Assembly (NCBI GenBank): GCA_011037195.1
Contig: JAAEAF010001519.1
Coordinates: 69,501 to 133,500, forward strand
Source: Triatoma infestans
Taxonomy: Eukaryota; Arthropoda; Insecta; Hemiptera; Reduviidae
Direction of reading: 5' to 3'
DNA length: 64,000 nt
A program made the translations under genes and the position numbers. The notes below the pieces were generated by a model. It was not told the origin of the DNA. It saw nothing but the letters and a program-made list of their open reading frames with translations, and made no database searches. Positions within the stretch are counted from its first letter, which is position 1; each line of letters starts with the position of its first letter. Below are positions 22,872-35,409 of the stretch, piece after piece.

Positions 22872-24052
22872 TTTTTTTTTTTTTTTTTTCAAGAGGGGGG
22901 AAATGCTACTTACGCACATCAATGTGCCGGACTCCATATAAATATGCCTACCGGCTAAAACCCCCCCCTACACCTGAGCCTAGCCTGGATTCGCTTTCTC
23001 AGCACTGCATCAGGCTAGGCTCCTTAACCTAGCCCTAAGGGGGCCCTTCTCCCATATTCACCTCTGCACGTTTAGTTGACATTACCTCCCGGACAAAGGA
23101 AGTAACCTTTGTCCAGTTGTTGCGACTGCTCAACAGAGTCTGGGCAAACCTTCCAGGCACCAGTTCCCCGACCTCCTGCTCAAGGTTACTTCTGGGTCCA
23201 GCCCACCTTTCACATTCGAAAACCGGGTGCCGAGCATCATCGCGTGGAGCTTGGCAATACAAGCTGGCCGATACCTCTTCTTGATCTACCTTTTTCAGAT
23301 AATCTCTGAAGAATCCGTGTCCAGAGAGGACTTGTGTCAAGGGATAATTTACCTCACCATGGCTTCTACCAACCCAGCTTCTGATGTCTGGAATTAAGAT
23401 AGCGGTCCAGCGGCCTCGGCACTCCGCATCCCACTCTTCTTGCCACGCTGCCATGGTACGCTCTCGCTCTTCCCTAGCTATTTCCACGCGATTATTCTCG
23501 CCCCGTCTAGCATAGATTCTTGCACGCTTCTGAGCTAGGAGGGCTATAGGCATAACTCCGGCTATTACCAAGACGGCCGGCTCCGATACGGTGCGGTAAG
23601 CAGAGGCAATCCGGAGTGCGCCGAGTCTCTGCACCCGCGCGAGTCTTTTTTTATACACTTTCTTTCGCAAGGCTCTTGCCCAAATCTCTGCGCCGTACAA
23701 CATCACAGAGTGGGAAACACTCATCAATATTTTGCGAGTACTCGCCCTGGGACCTCGCACGTTGGTCATCAACCTTGACAGACGCGCTACTGAACCCGCA
23801 GCTTTATCGGCAGCCTCTTGGATATGTCTTCCAAAGCTGAGCTTAACGTCCATGGTTACACCCAAGTACTTAACCGCTCTAGACGAAGACACCACTTCCC
23901 TACCAACATAGAACGGGATGCACGGGTTGATCCTTCTCTTTGTCAATATGACGACCTCCGTCTTAGCCAAAGCTAATTCCAGTCCATGTTCCACCATCCA
24001 ACCATTCACTCTTCGCATAACCTGGTGTAACTTAGTTTGCGCTTTTTCTAAA
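22872..24052 (-). mobile_element. 5'-truncated R1-like non-LTR retrotransposon with 11-bp TSD
   Basis: The insertion is bounded by TTACTCCCTAG at 22861-22871 and 24053-24063. On the plus strand it begins with a T run at 22872, which is its poly(A) tail, so transcription runs on the minus strand. It carries only the last third of the reverse transcriptase ORF. 5' truncation, poly(A) and target-site duplication are the marks of target-primed reverse transcription. Confidence 0.9.
23035..24050 (-). pseudogene. Reverse transcriptase C-terminal region, R1-clade-like
   Basis: An open frame of about 338 codons within the insertion (the first dozen codons of the longest ORF come from flanking DNA). 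Recognisable parts are the RT thumb with LALAKTEVVILTKRR and RAVKYLGVTMDVKLSFGRHI, then ADKAAGSVARLSRLM and SHSVMLYGAEIWA, typical of the R1/LOA group. The C-terminal zinc-knuckle-like stretch is YCQAPRDDARHPVFEC. The frame is uninterrupted, suggesting recent insertion. The YxDD catalytic core and endonuclease are missing, so the protein cannot work alone. Confidence 0.85.
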
Positions 24053-25050
24053 TTACTCCCTAGTAAGAGGAAATATTGTAATCGTGTCAAATTTCCGATA
24101 TCGAGTTTTCACCGGAAATATCCGTTTTGAGGTACCCTAAGTCCAAAAAAGTGGTTTTTAGCAAATGGTGTGTGTGTGTTTGTGTATATGTATGTATTTG
24201 AACAGCATAGCTCAAAAGCGAAAAAAAAACGTAGAAAGTTGAAACTTGATATTCCGTTTAGATAACACCATGGGATCTGACGGTACGTTATCTGTTAAAT
24301 TCCTCAACCGAAAGTGCCATTTTACAAGGTGTTTTTTTTTTTTTTTTACTTTTTTGCGATTTTCTCAAAAAATGGCTCCAACGATTTTCTTCAAACTTCT
24401 TGTATCAACCACACATACAAAGGGATACAACTTTTATTTGAAACATTTCTCCGGAAAAATTCATTTAAGGGTACTTTTGGTGGAGAGGTGGGTTACGGCT
24501 TCATCTAAAGTGCTATTTCTGTTTATTGTACAATTCCATCATCTAACTAATGTTAATTAGAATTAAATATGTTGTTGAAATTCCGAGTTTGATGAAAAAT
24601 TCGCATGACCAAAAGTAAGTGCGTTTACTTTACCACTTTACTAAATGATTTTTTCACTTTTTCGCGATTTTCTAAAAAATGTCTCCAACGATTCTCTTGA
24701 AACTTCCGAAATAAACTACACATAAAATGTGTACAACTTTTATTTAAAACATTACTCTGGGAAAATTTATTTAAGGGCACTTTTAGGGGAGGGGTGGGAT
24801 TATGTTTTTCTCTACAATTGATTATACAATTCTATCATCCTTTACAAAATTAATTAGAAATAAATAGATGGCCAAAATTACGAGTTTCAAGAAAATTAGT
24901 AAACCGGAAGTGCGCTTTTATTGAACAGTTTTTTCATTTTTTGACGAATTTCATTAAATTTGATACACTAATTATAAAATTTGCCAATTATAATTTTGGG
25001 AACTGGAGTAAGAGAAAATTGTGTGAGTGTTTCACTCCAGATTTTTTTTT

Positions 25051-25460
25051 CATATATATTTACAGCAATAAAGAGTAAGTACAAATTCTTTTTAAATTTA
25101 CTTCTCGGTGAATTTTATCTTCGCAATTAGGACAGAACAGAAGCGTATCAAGAAATCGAAGCACCCACATATTGGCGGTTATTTATGGGCATTGTGAAAG
25201 AAGTTGCGCCATTAATTACAATAAAGTGTTAATCTGCATTGTATAAATACTGACCTTTTTTTTTCTTTCCATTGTTAGCTTTTATTCTGGAGAATAAAAC
25301 GATTGTAACGATTTGTAACGATTTTCTATAAATTTGCATTGCTAACTGCAAATTTATAATGATGGATCTGTGAGGCTAGGCTTAACTCTAATTGCTATAT
25401 TGTCATTTCAAATTTATTAAATATAGACAAAGCGTTGTCTATGAGTCTACAATATAACCA
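25051..25460. other. AT-rich spacer
   Basis: AT-rich sequence between the family A copy and a SINE. Nothing recognised. Confidence 0.4.
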
Positions 25461-25467
25461 CATTTAG

Positions 25468-25672
25468 TCATCACACTTGGTCCAGTAGCTCGCGCACTGG
25501 AGTCTCGCGAACTGTGAGGGCAAAGTCCAGTGAAGATCTTGAGAAAAAGTGGGAAGCTACATTTGGCAGCGCACCTAGGTAGTGAAGCCCGGAACTAAAC
25601 CGCGAGGGTTGCGTGCAACCCTTGGCTCTTCATGGGCTGTTGCGCAATAGGTTTTATGGTTTTTGTTATTAC
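25468..25672 (+). repeat. tRNA-derived SINE, family B
   Basis: Starts with TTGGTCCAGTAGCTCGCGCA (A-box-like), continues with AGTGGGAAGCTACA, TAGTGAAGCCCGGAACTAAA and ends CTTCATGGGCTGTTGCGCAA. A fuller copy at 50937-51175 shares all these blocks and keeps a better B box, so this one is diverged. Confidence 0.7.
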
Positions 25673-25679
25673 CACATTT

Positions 25680-27035
25680 AGGTAACAATTCTCCCAAAGG
25701 TCTAGTATTTCAAGCTTTCATAGTTAAGAGGAGCATTTTAGCAGTATGGTTATGAGCAATGACCACAGAAGACTCTCAGTTCGAAAACCGGCGTCTAAAT
25801 TTATATTTCTTTAAAAAAAGTGCTTTTACCACGTCCAAGTTACCTAATTTGGTAGTTGGTCGTTAAGCTCGCTCGTCTTGTAACAGAACCAATTGGGAGC
25901 AAATTCGACACACACGAGCTGAACTCAATCCCATTAGTAATCGCTCTACCAATGTCATCCTACGAATTTACTCAACTACGCATTACACTCTCTGTTACTA
26001 TTTATTGAAGAATGGGCTACAAATTTGACAGCTCCTACAAACTGTCTCTAGCGATAAGAGAAATGGAATAAGACTCGACCAACTGAGGGGCTTAACAATG
26101 AGCCAACAAATCAACTTTGAAGAGTAAGAAAGTGTGGCCAGAAAAGCTTTAAAGAGTAACAATGAGACGCAAGATCAACTTTAAGGAGTTAACAAGTCCC
26201 GACATCAGTCTTGAAAGGGTTGACGAGTGGTAGCTACACTAGCTCACCATAATCTAGAGTTAGAACAAGCAAGAAGTCTATACAGTCATATGACCTTCAT
26301 AAGACCTTCATGCGACTCATAACAGCCAACTCTTCCATTCAACAATCATCTCTCTTCGCTCAAGTCACTCTGTGCTCTATATACTCATCTCACCTGACTC
26401 AGTGGATTCGTTCAAATATAAATTGTGAGTATAGTGTCAGTTCCTGTATTCTCACATCACCATTCTCCAGCTGTTCCTTCCTATTAACACTAGATCACTG
26501 CTTGATTTACTTTTTTAGTTCAACAAGTGAGTTGGCCCGTTGATTGCTAGACAGAATTGTAAGGTAGCTCAGACGTTTGTAATGTTTATTTGACCTTAAT
26601 AATGTTTTTAGTGTTCTCAGTATCGAGAAGGCACCTATCTGCCGTTTAAATGGAGGGGGAAACATTAAGAGAAAACCTAAGATTTTGTATTTTCTTTCTA
26701 AGAAAATATGCCAACTTTCATTCAATTCCTTCCTGTTTTTTAAGAATATCAATGAATATGTTTCTGTGCAGAATCAATATTTTCTCATTAACATCATGTT
26801 ATCAATGATTATTTAATTCTTGACCCTAATTTTTTTAATCAGAGTTTGGAGTTTACAATGTGAAGTTAAATCACGTCTGACTTGTAACGAGCTCCTTACG
26901 ACTTTGTTAAATATTATTCATATAAATGATGAGACATATTTATCTAAAAGGGAAGCATTTTGTGTGTTCTAGGAAGGAGAGTATCATAGTTTTATTGACA
27001 CTAACTCAAGATCCGATTTTTACACACAATTTATA
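25680..27035. other. Intergenic DNA with a mixed-composition stretch
   Basis: 25870-26540 is less AT-rich, with small internal repeats (for example AAGAGTAA and ATCAACTTT near 26110-26190) and CTCTATATACTCATCTC near 26375. It resembles an LTR or retroelement leader in texture, but I found no matching second LTR, primer site or ORF. Unidentified. Confidence 0.3.
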
Positions 27036-27039
27036 GGAT

Positions 27040-27229
27040 GTAATCCATTGCCTCAAAGAGTTTTGTAGTATTTATTTTCTATTGAATTTAAAATTGTTTT
27101 TTGTTTCTATGTATCATTTTGTTGTAAGATGTAAACGTTTCTTTAAATAAACTCTATTATTATTATTATTATTAGTCGCCGCAATTTATAGGGTTAATTG
27201 CCCTGTTTAAATAAATAAATAAATAAATA
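27040..27229 (+). repeat. LINE 3' end with hairpin and AAAT tail
   Basis: Contains an ATT tract (27161-27175), then ATAGGGTTAATTGCCCTG, a small hairpin (GGG...CCC), followed directly by (AAAT)n at 27210-27228. The same hairpin-plus-AAAT arrangement ends the LINE fragments at 41850 and, inverted, at 42003, so this is the 3' end of a related element. Confidence 0.6.
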
Positions 27230-27239
27230 ACAAACTAGT

Positions 27240-28295
27240 TATTTCTTGAACATACCAGCGTTATTTGGGCTAATGTCGGTTTTTACTTGTAACTTTATAG
27301 CGGAGATATTTTAAAGAACTCTGTGTTCATGAAATAATTGCAACTTGCAATTATTTTCCAATCAGTACTTGATACAGATCAGTAAAGCAATTATTTAGAG
27401 GCCGTGATCCTCTGTTCCTGGAGGTCACCCCTCAAGATATATTTTTAGAGTTCAAATGCTGTCTGCTCGGCAGAATAGTTTTGTACGGCAGAATATTTAT
27501 TTTCTTGAAAATTGAAATGGTTTTTTCCATGTTGAAAGCATTTTCGGTTATTTTGTCAAATCACTTAACAGATCTTACACCTTGTATTGTCTGTGAAGAG
27601 AATTACTTGGCGGATTCTACTTAAAAATAAATAATTATTTCAAAAAAATTATTTAGGAAGAGAGAATTTGAATTTATAAACAATTTTAAACAATAGTTTG
27701 AAATTAATATTATTAACATTTATAAGAACTAGGATTATTGTGGAAGATTCCTCACTTGAATAAATCTTACCCATAATTAGTGAATATTATCTCATAATAA
27801 AATGTGAAGACGTTAGCCTTACAGATGGCTCTAGAAATATATAACAGACAATAGAAGACCCTTCATATTTATTTACTAATTAATTGTCTCTCTAACTAGC
27901 CCTTGTACACAGTTCCCATGGTTTTTAATATACAGAAAGATTCCCTCCTTTAAGTTCAACTGCATGGGTCATTTTCAACTCCCTTTCTTTATGGCTATAA
28001 ATCTATATGACCAGTGGTCCATGGGTAGACATTCATTAAAGTCTCCCCTTTTCTTTGTATTTAATATTTCTCCTTTCTTAAGGCAGAAAGGTCAATGATT
28101 AATTACCGACGCTGTTTGTTTATCAAAGGGTAGCCCATTAGTATTCAAACATCCACACTGTGAATATTGAGATATAGCTACCTACCTTTCTAACTAATAA
28201 GCAACTGGCATTTTTTTTTAAATGCATTTCATCACTTGTAGTATATTCAAACTATAAGCACTTGATATTGTAAATTTCGTTAATAATTTTAAGTC
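27240..28295. other. AT-rich intergenic DNA
   Basis: No gene or clear repeat seen. Confidence 0.45.
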
Positions 28296-28299
28296 TATT

Positions 28300-29000
28300 T
28301 TTATTTTCACTTTTAATTTTTTAAGTTCATTTTTATATTGTCAAGTGTATTACGATCAGTGTCAAAGTTTCGAAATTGAGCTTTCACCGGATATATATAT
28401 TTTGGGGTCCCCAGAGTAAGGAAAACTATTTTAGCGCGTTTTAGCCTGTTTGCGTGTCTATATTTGGAGAACAAAATATCATAAAAAAGAAAAGTCGCAG
28501 GAAGCTCAAACTTAGTATTCATTCCGTTCAGGAAGTACCATATAATTTGACACGACTAACCGGAAGTGTGACTCACTAAGTTGAGTTTTTCAGTTTGGCG
28601 CGATATTCACGAAAATGGTTCCAACAAGTTTTTTTAAACGTCGCATACTATCTGCATTATATAAATGCCTATCACTTATATTTGAAGCATTCTACCAAGA
28701 AAATTGTTTTTTTTTTTTGGTGTGGGGGGGGGGGGGGACTCTGGGGAGAACAGTAATATTAAACTTTTCTCTAAAGTACAATTAATGGGGTATGTAATAT
28801 TAAAATACGTATAAGTATTGCTAGAATTCTATATTTGAATAAAATATGGCTAACCGAAAGTGCCAATTGGTTTCAAAGTTTTTGAAATATTTTCAAAAAC
28901 AGCTTCATGATTTTTCTTTAAACTTAGAATGTTAACTGCACAGATATAAATGTAGCATTTTTATTTCCAATATTTTGTCGGAAAAATTGATTAGAGTGTC
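28300..29000 (+). repeat. Diverged family A copy
   Basis: Block order is kept: TTTCACCGGATATATATATT, TTGGGGTCCCCAGAG, AACCGGAAGTGTGACTC, a run of 14 G (28724-28737) where other copies have a short G-rich tract, and CTAACCGAAAGTGCC. The 3' terminus is not recognisable. Confidence 0.65.
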
Positions 29001-31440
29001 TGAAAAACCCGATCAGTTAGATTTAAATTTAAACTGCCGCTAAAAGTTTGAGACAGGGCGCTGAAAGCTGAACCAAATTATATGTCCTCCAACTCTCAAT
29101 CGTTGCTCTGATTTCATAAAAGATTGTAAGGAGCACAAGTAAAGCTAGAACGTAGTAGGTTTTGAAGCATTAGTTAAGGCATATCGTCCTTCACCAGATG
29201 ATTTATTTGCCTCCTTTATCTTTATATAATGCCATTATTCAGTTTATATAACTCAAATTCATTTCATTTGATCGTCCATATCCGCTACTTAATGTATCGC
29301 CTTACATAGTCGGAAATCAGTGTTTTATGAAAATCTTCTGTCCAATTTCCATCAGTAGCTTTCACTTGTGGGATTTGTTTACAAATTTTATTCTAAATAA
29401 TTTCTGAGTAGTTATTTCTTATTTTTATACAGTTCATATTATGTGTGTCTTTTCATCGATTTACAGATACAACTAAAAATATCTAGTATTTTGTTTCATA
29501 GGAAATAATCCTTAGATCGGACAAACTTTCTAAGGTGGAAAGTTTTTTGGAAACATTCGTTAATCTACTTCGCCTTTACCAAGTCGATAATTGTCGACTC
29601 ATCAAGGTTTAGAAGCACGAATTTGCATTAAAAAAATCCATTTTATGTGATATAGGTATCAAAAAGCAACATATCTTATTTTATTGACAAGTATATCAGA
29701 AATATAAACAATCTGTGTCTTTGACTTTCGTTTCAATTAACGATAGCATAATTCCCCAATCTAAAGCTAGTATCGGTGGTTGCCCAGCGCAAGAAATATG
29801 TTTTCAACATAATTCCTAAGCAACCTGAACCAGTCAATAATGCTTCTAATCTTCGACTAACTTAACTTCGATATTAATACCATCTTAAGTCATAACACAG
29901 TATTGCATCTAAAGACTAAGGTCGATTACCCGGCATGTATATCATGGTGGCCTTATAAAAAAGTTGTTTCCTATTATTTTCCATGGACAGGTTAGATAAA
30001 TCCATTATTTCAGCTACAATATACTTCTGAATTTACATGGCTTGCTCCTTTTTGGGTAGAGGGTATAGAAATTGTTCCCGAAGTTAGGTAAGTAAAGGAA
30101 ACCTGGTTCAATACTAACTCCATTCATTTACTGATATCTCATAACCTATTTCGTTGTATGTGCCATGAATTGCAATAATAAACCATTGAATATCGTTTTA
30201 ATCTAACTTATCTGTACTTTGTCTTTAAATAGATTATTTAGAGCTATGGGCCAAAAAAAAAACAACTTTTTACTCATGTTTATAGCTTTGTGATATACTC
30301 AAACTATATTGTACGATTGCAACTCTAATTGTAGATTAGACATGAACCAAGTTTCACAAGAGATGGTTATAACAATTCTCCAATCGCGCAGTAGTACGTC
30401 TCACTATACGATTATCTAAATATACTCATATTTATTTGCAAAAAGTTATTATTTAATATTTAAAAAAAAAATCGTCCTTCAAATATTCCTAAAAAGATCA
30501 TTATGACTTCCAGTTTTATTATAGTTTGTTCCGTTTTTCTGGTGCTTTCAGAATTCAGCCTCAACCCAATCTTTCGTTCTTATTGTGATTTTTATTATTA
30601 ATATACTTATCTTTTTCTTGCTGCCCCCAGCAGCCGGCGTAGCTCTGTATGAGGCTAGATAGTTTAACTTATCTTTGATAATTAATGTGTGTGTGCATGC
30701 GTGAGTGTGCATACAAAAAGGAAGTGAATGTGTTGGCACTTTCAAAAAATTTCTACCTATTACCAAACCACAGACAGTAAGCACTGCATATCAAATCTGT
30801 CCATCTAATAATAATAAAGTTTCTTTTTCTTTTCTTTTTTAAATAAGCAAATAAAACTAATTCATTTCTGAGATAAACTTTATATGAACTGTACCGATTT
30901 TTCAACATTTTTTGAATCATTTGAAAACAGTTTTAAAAAAATTAATTTTTAATTCAATTTTAATTTTTTTATTTTTTAAATAACTAGTTTTTTACAATTT
31001 CAAGATTGTGAATACAAGAAATATGTAATAATGAATGATAACGCCATTTACTATACACTATCGATTGAACATAATACTATTTTATTGTAGTATTACCATT
31101 TTCATTATTACATCCAGACAAACATTTTTTCCTGGTAGTCTTCTTAAGGCTTGTTGAAGTCTCTGCGGGTTTCCAATCCAATAATCTGAACAATACTAAC
31201 AATCATGGGTAAAGATTAGCTCACCGTTACCCACACAAATTCACTCAAATTACACATTATAACGTACAGACCGTTACAATCTGATTACAAACGCTGACAC
31301 CACAAGGATACCATAGAATATCTTTAGATCGCAGTGGATTTGGCTTTGGTAACCACAAGCCACTCCCTCCAGTCATCTAACATCTATATACTCTTCCTCA
31401 TACAATCACTTGGTCATGTGTTTGTTGGAAATTGAATAAT
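29000..31440. other. AT-rich intergenic DNA
   Basis: No supported gene. A phrase TCGCAGTGGATTTGGCTTTG at 31330 recurs at 5420 in arrestin intron 4, showing a shared but undefined old repeat. Frames such as 30548-30784 are without signature. Confidence 0.45.
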
Positions 31441-31450
31441 AGTACGTTTA

Positions 31451-31452
<2 letters not shown>

Positions 31453-31505
<53 letters not shown>
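31453..31505. repeat. (CA)n microsatellite, about 26 units
   Basis: An almost pure CA run of about 53 bp, the longest in the window. Confidence 0.95.
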
Positions 31506-31509
<4 letters not shown>

Positions 31510-31524
31510 GTCTTGTTAAAGTAA

Positions 31525-32265
31525 ACGCCGCTGAAGATGGATGTATAGAAACCGGGTCAGATCTGTAATGGGTTCAGATGTCTTGGTGAGGTGTTGTGAT
31601 GCGATGAATAGTTGGGAGTTAGTTAGAGATTTTAGAGAGTTGTTATGCGGAATATGAATTACAAATTTACGAAAAAACATATATGTATATTTTAACAATA
31701 ATTTAAACGTTTGAAAAGATAAACTACAATTAATTTAGAATGATTTAAATTGTATCTAGAATGCACCAACTATAATAATTGATAAATAATATATGTTTAA
31801 ATACTTAGATAGGGACGCGCTCCGGTGTATGAATTATGTCACTGGTAGAATCTTGATGTTACGCTGATGAAATACTGAAGAATAGTCCTCCCACTTCCTG
31901 TAGAGATGCCTTATATTGCCATCCCCACACATTGACAAGTCTTGTAATTACGGGTCACACTCAAACATCTCTTGCCGTGTGTTGACCCTGAACAGGTGTT
32001 GGCGGTTATCAAAGGATTGTAGCCAGGTGGTCGGTCTTTAGAGTGTTTAGTTTATTGCCGTGTGTTGACCCTAGGTTTTGAATAGGTCGGTGAACAGGTG
32101 TGGCGACAGGTGATGGTAGTTATCAAAGGACTGTATCCAGGTCACTCAAGGGTCATTTGAGTGATTTGTTGACCCTTGTGAAAGCGATGTGTCTTTGGCG
32201 GGCGGTCCTTTGACCGTGCACTGACCGCAGCTATTGTATTAAATAATAGCGCCTGGCTGGCACCA
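31525..32265. repeat. Dispersed repeat family C, copy 1
   Basis: Shares a series of blocks in the same order with 34665-35400: AGATGTCTTG, GTTAGTTAGAGATTT, CAATAATTTAAACG, TAGGGACGCG, a tract starting CCTC, GTGTG-rich text and ATTGTATTAAA near the end. Within this copy, TGCCGTGTGTTGACCCT occurs twice (31974 and 32057) with following GTTATCAAAGGA, an internal partial duplication. The family could be a solo LTR, but I could not confirm ends or a target-site duplication. Confidence 0.6.
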
Positions 32266-33265
32266 CTAGTTATAATTTTTATAATTAAAAATTATATATT
32301 TCTGTTATCACTCCTTCTTGTTATCACATTACAGAACTAAGAAACAATATGTGAAGCAACACTTTATTTGGATATTGCAGAACTTGGCAAAGTAAGTTCA
32401 GAGAAATATTCCTTAATAAAGATTTAAAACTATATGCTACACTAAATAGCGAATGGACTCAGAAATTCGAAAATACTGGTGAAATGGAAATTCAGGAATG
32501 TGATAAAAAAGCAACGGGTTTATATGATACATTCGTATGTAAACCTCTATCCAATATCTTGACTACAAAGTTCGAGTGCCATTCATTTGAAATATATTTC
32601 TGGACAGCCACATTAATTTGAAGTTTTCTGCTCTGACACGAACTCTGATCGGAGGCTGAAAAATTAAACTTGAATATAGTGGCAAGTGTGTGGAGGCCTA
32701 GAACAAAGGAATGAGCCAGTGGTGGCAAAGTTTGGCAAAATGACAGACAACCAAATTGTACATCTTCTACTTCACTATCAGTACTCATAACAATATTTAC
32801 TTGTTTAAGTGTCTAACTGAAATATTTTTTTAGTTTTAAAAACTAAGTTTCGTTAAGCTACAAAATATTTTTACTTAAAGAAAAATATATCTCTAGATAT
32901 ACTTCGGTAATTTAATTTTGATTATGTAAGACTTTTGTAAATAATGAAATCATTTTTAATGAGATTTTTATACGACAATGGCCAGAGAAATTTTTAAAGA
33001 AAAAAAAATTCTTTGTTGGTCTACGATTCGGTTACCATTGGTGGGTCCCTTCTTCAGGAGCTCTGCAAAATTAATTGGGGAAAAGGTACATTATTGTACG
33101 GTATTGTAGTGAAGAAAAAGTGCATAGATTTATAAGAAATAAAAGAAAAATTTAAATTAAAGAAATATTAACAGAACAGATTGAGCACAAAACATTAAAA
33201 TCAATAGATTATATCACAGAAGTGACAATTAATTAAATGAAATGATATTAACAATAAGAGAAAAT
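32266..33265. other. AT-rich intergenic DNA
   Basis: A minus open frame at 32492-32788 (98 codons) shows no known motif. No gene is claimed. Confidence 0.4.
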
Positions 33266-33270
33266 AAAAA

Positions 33271-33990
33271 ATCTGGTATGAAACACTCACACAACTTTCT
33301 CTTACTCCAGTTCCCAAAATTATAACAAACAAATTTTATAGTTTGTTGTTTATAGTATAGTGTTGTATAGGTTATAGTATTGTTTTATAATTTAATGAAA
33401 TTTGTTGAAAACTAAAAAAAACTATTCAGTAAAAGCGCACTTCCGGTTTACTGATTTCCTTCAAACTCGGAATTTTGGCCATCTATTTATTTCAAATTAA
33501 TTTCATTTGGATGATAGAGTTGTATAATCAACTATGATAGCACTTTAAAAGAAGCTGTAACCCCAACCCTCCCCTAAAAGTGCCCTTAAATGAATTTTCC
33601 CGAGAAATGTTTTAAATAAAGGTTGTAGCTGTTAGTATATTTAGTTGATATAACAAGTTTGAAGAAAATCGTTGGAGCCATTTTTGAGAAAATCGCAAAA
33701 ACGTAAAAAAAACAACTAGTATAGTGGTATTTCCGGTTGAGGAATTTTGACAGATGACCCACTGTCCGATCCCATGGTGATAAGTAAACGAATTATCAAG
33801 TTTGAACTTTCAATGATTTTTCGTTTTTGAGCTATGCTGTTCACATACATACACACACACACACACAAACACAGACCATTTGCTAAAACCACTTTTTTGG
33901 ACTCAGGGGACTTCAAAACGGATATTTCCGGTGAAAACTCAATATCGAAAATTTGACACGATTACAATACTTCCTCTTATTAGGAAAGTA
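33271..33990 (-). repeat. Family A repeat, full-length, minus orientation
   Basis: Begins ATCTGGTATGAAACACTCAC and CTTTCTCTTACTCC, has one full internal unit (CCGGAA marks at about 33440 and 33730), a CACACAC tract, and ends with the family start in reverse, ACAATACTTCCTCTTATTAG. One unit fewer than the copy at 48393. Confidence 0.85.
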
Positions 33991-33999
33991 ATTCGGCTC

Positions 34000-34600
34000 A
34001 ACGAAACTTAGAACAACAAAGTATTCTTTTTTTGCTTTAAAAACTCCTCTGATTGCCGTATAAACATCTCATTATAATTTTAAGGCCAGACGATTTGAGA
34101 ACCATTTTAAAAAAAATCCTCGGCTGAAATCATTTTTAGTTTAAATTTAAAAGATTTTAATATTACAAATTTTTAATATTAAAATAATTTAATTTTTCTC
34201 AGGATATTCCTAACAATTAGAGCAACTGATACAAACTAGATAAACTGAATTTTATCATTATTCATCATATTCAATTATTGGTCTATATCGAATAGGCTAT
34301 ACACAATTAGCCTATTAATTTTATTTGAATTGTCAAAAATTGATTTTAGGAAAGCCGCTACCTTTCTTTCCATTTTCGTATATTGACCGGAAAATTAATC
34401 AGTTCATTTGATGATATTAAGGAGAATTAAATATATTCCGGAAATTCCGAGTTTAAAGAAAATCGGTTAATCAAACTGTAACTTTATTGGATTCTTGTTT
34501 TTCTTTAATTTTATAAAATTTTCGCTCCAAAAAAATGGCTCCAACTTGTTTTTTCAAACTTTTACTCTTCTTCAAATTAGGCGTGTTTTACTCAAACAGG
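34000..34600. other. AT-rich DNA with family A internal debris
   Basis: 34430-34600 keeps phrases of the internal unit (TTCCGAGTTTAAAGAAAATCGG, shortened to its recognisable parts, and ATGGCTCCAAC). No gene. Confidence 0.4.
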
Positions 34601-34664
34601 TTTTTTTTTTTATAGAAATCTGGTGTAGTGGAATCGTTTATCGGATGATCTGATCCCACCGTGA

Positions 34665-35400
34665 TACCACCAGATGTAGTGGAATCGTTTATTATGATTC
34701 CTGAGGTATGTAGTAGATGTCTTGAAGAGGGCGGAAGTTAGTTTAGAGATTTTTGGAAGTTAGTGCTCGAATTATTCACACGGAATTTATAAAAATAGAC
34801 TGTATTTATACAATAATTTAAACGTGAGTAATGGTAACTATTAACAAGAAATACTTAGAAATAAATAGGAGATAAATAACTAATAATTTAGTATGATTAA
34901 AATAAATGAACTAACATGCACAACTAAAGCAATAAGTATAAATAAAACCTGTATAGGGACGCGAAACTGCTGCTCGTATAATAATAAGACGTACTGAAGT
35001 GTAATGGTATAATCCTCTCCTCTTCCAATGGGGCGAGTTTATATATTAGTGTTGCCACACTCACACCAAGACATCTGTCCTAGTGTGCGACCTTGTGCGA
35101 CCTTGGTTAGTTTGGTGACCACCGATTTAGATCAGTGGCCAGCCTTAGCGGTGCTTGCTTTGATGTAAGGGTATTTACCCTTGGTTTGTTTGTTTGGCCG
35201 CGGCCTTGTCTTGAAGTCAGGCAGCTGGCTAGGCCAATAGTTGTAAATTATTCTTTATTTGTTATTATTGTGAAGGTTTGACATTGCTGTGACTTTGCCA
35301 TGTCATTACACTGATTTTAGGGAGTTTTGAGACAACTGCGACATTATGTATCCCCCATAAATGGCCAGTTCCATTTTGCCATATCATTGTATTAAACGAT
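34665..35400. repeat. Dispersed repeat family C, copy 2
   Basis: Matches copy 1 block by block, in the same orientation. Its left side has a doubled phrase, GTAGTGGAATCGTTTAT (34627 and 34678), separated by about 50 bp. On the minus strand the repeat could be read as TGT...ACA, the usual bounds of an LTR, but the flanks do not show a convincing duplication. It sits between two fragments of family A. Confidence 0.55.
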
Positions 35401-35409
35401 GGCATTACT

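Larger units (their letters stand above)
22853..25050 (+). repeat. Family A copy split by a LINE insertion
   Basis: The first 19 bases of family A (22853-22871) are followed by a 1181-bp LINE, and the copy resumes at 24053 with a duplicate of TTACTCCCTAG. It then runs through GGAAATATTGTAATCG, ACCGGAAATATCCG and the TGTGTGTTTGTGTAT tract. Internal units start near 24306, 24607 and 24902 (period about 295-300 bp). The copy ends GGAGTAAGAG...GTGTTTCACTCCAGATTTT. Confidence 0.85.

Noticed and set aside
23616..23840. Plus-strand frames inside the R1-like element
   Set aside because: Antisense shadows of the minus-strand reverse transcriptase frame.
25870..26540. LTR retrotransposon
   Set aside because: Texture recalls an LTR or leader, but no second LTR, primer-binding site or coding region was found.
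28724..28737. G-quadruplex from the G run
   Set aside because: A single 14-G run in a repeat; no four separated G tracts with functional context.
32492..32788. 98-codon minus frame as a gene
   Set aside because: No recognisable family, no promoter or splice support, typical of random frames in this DNA.
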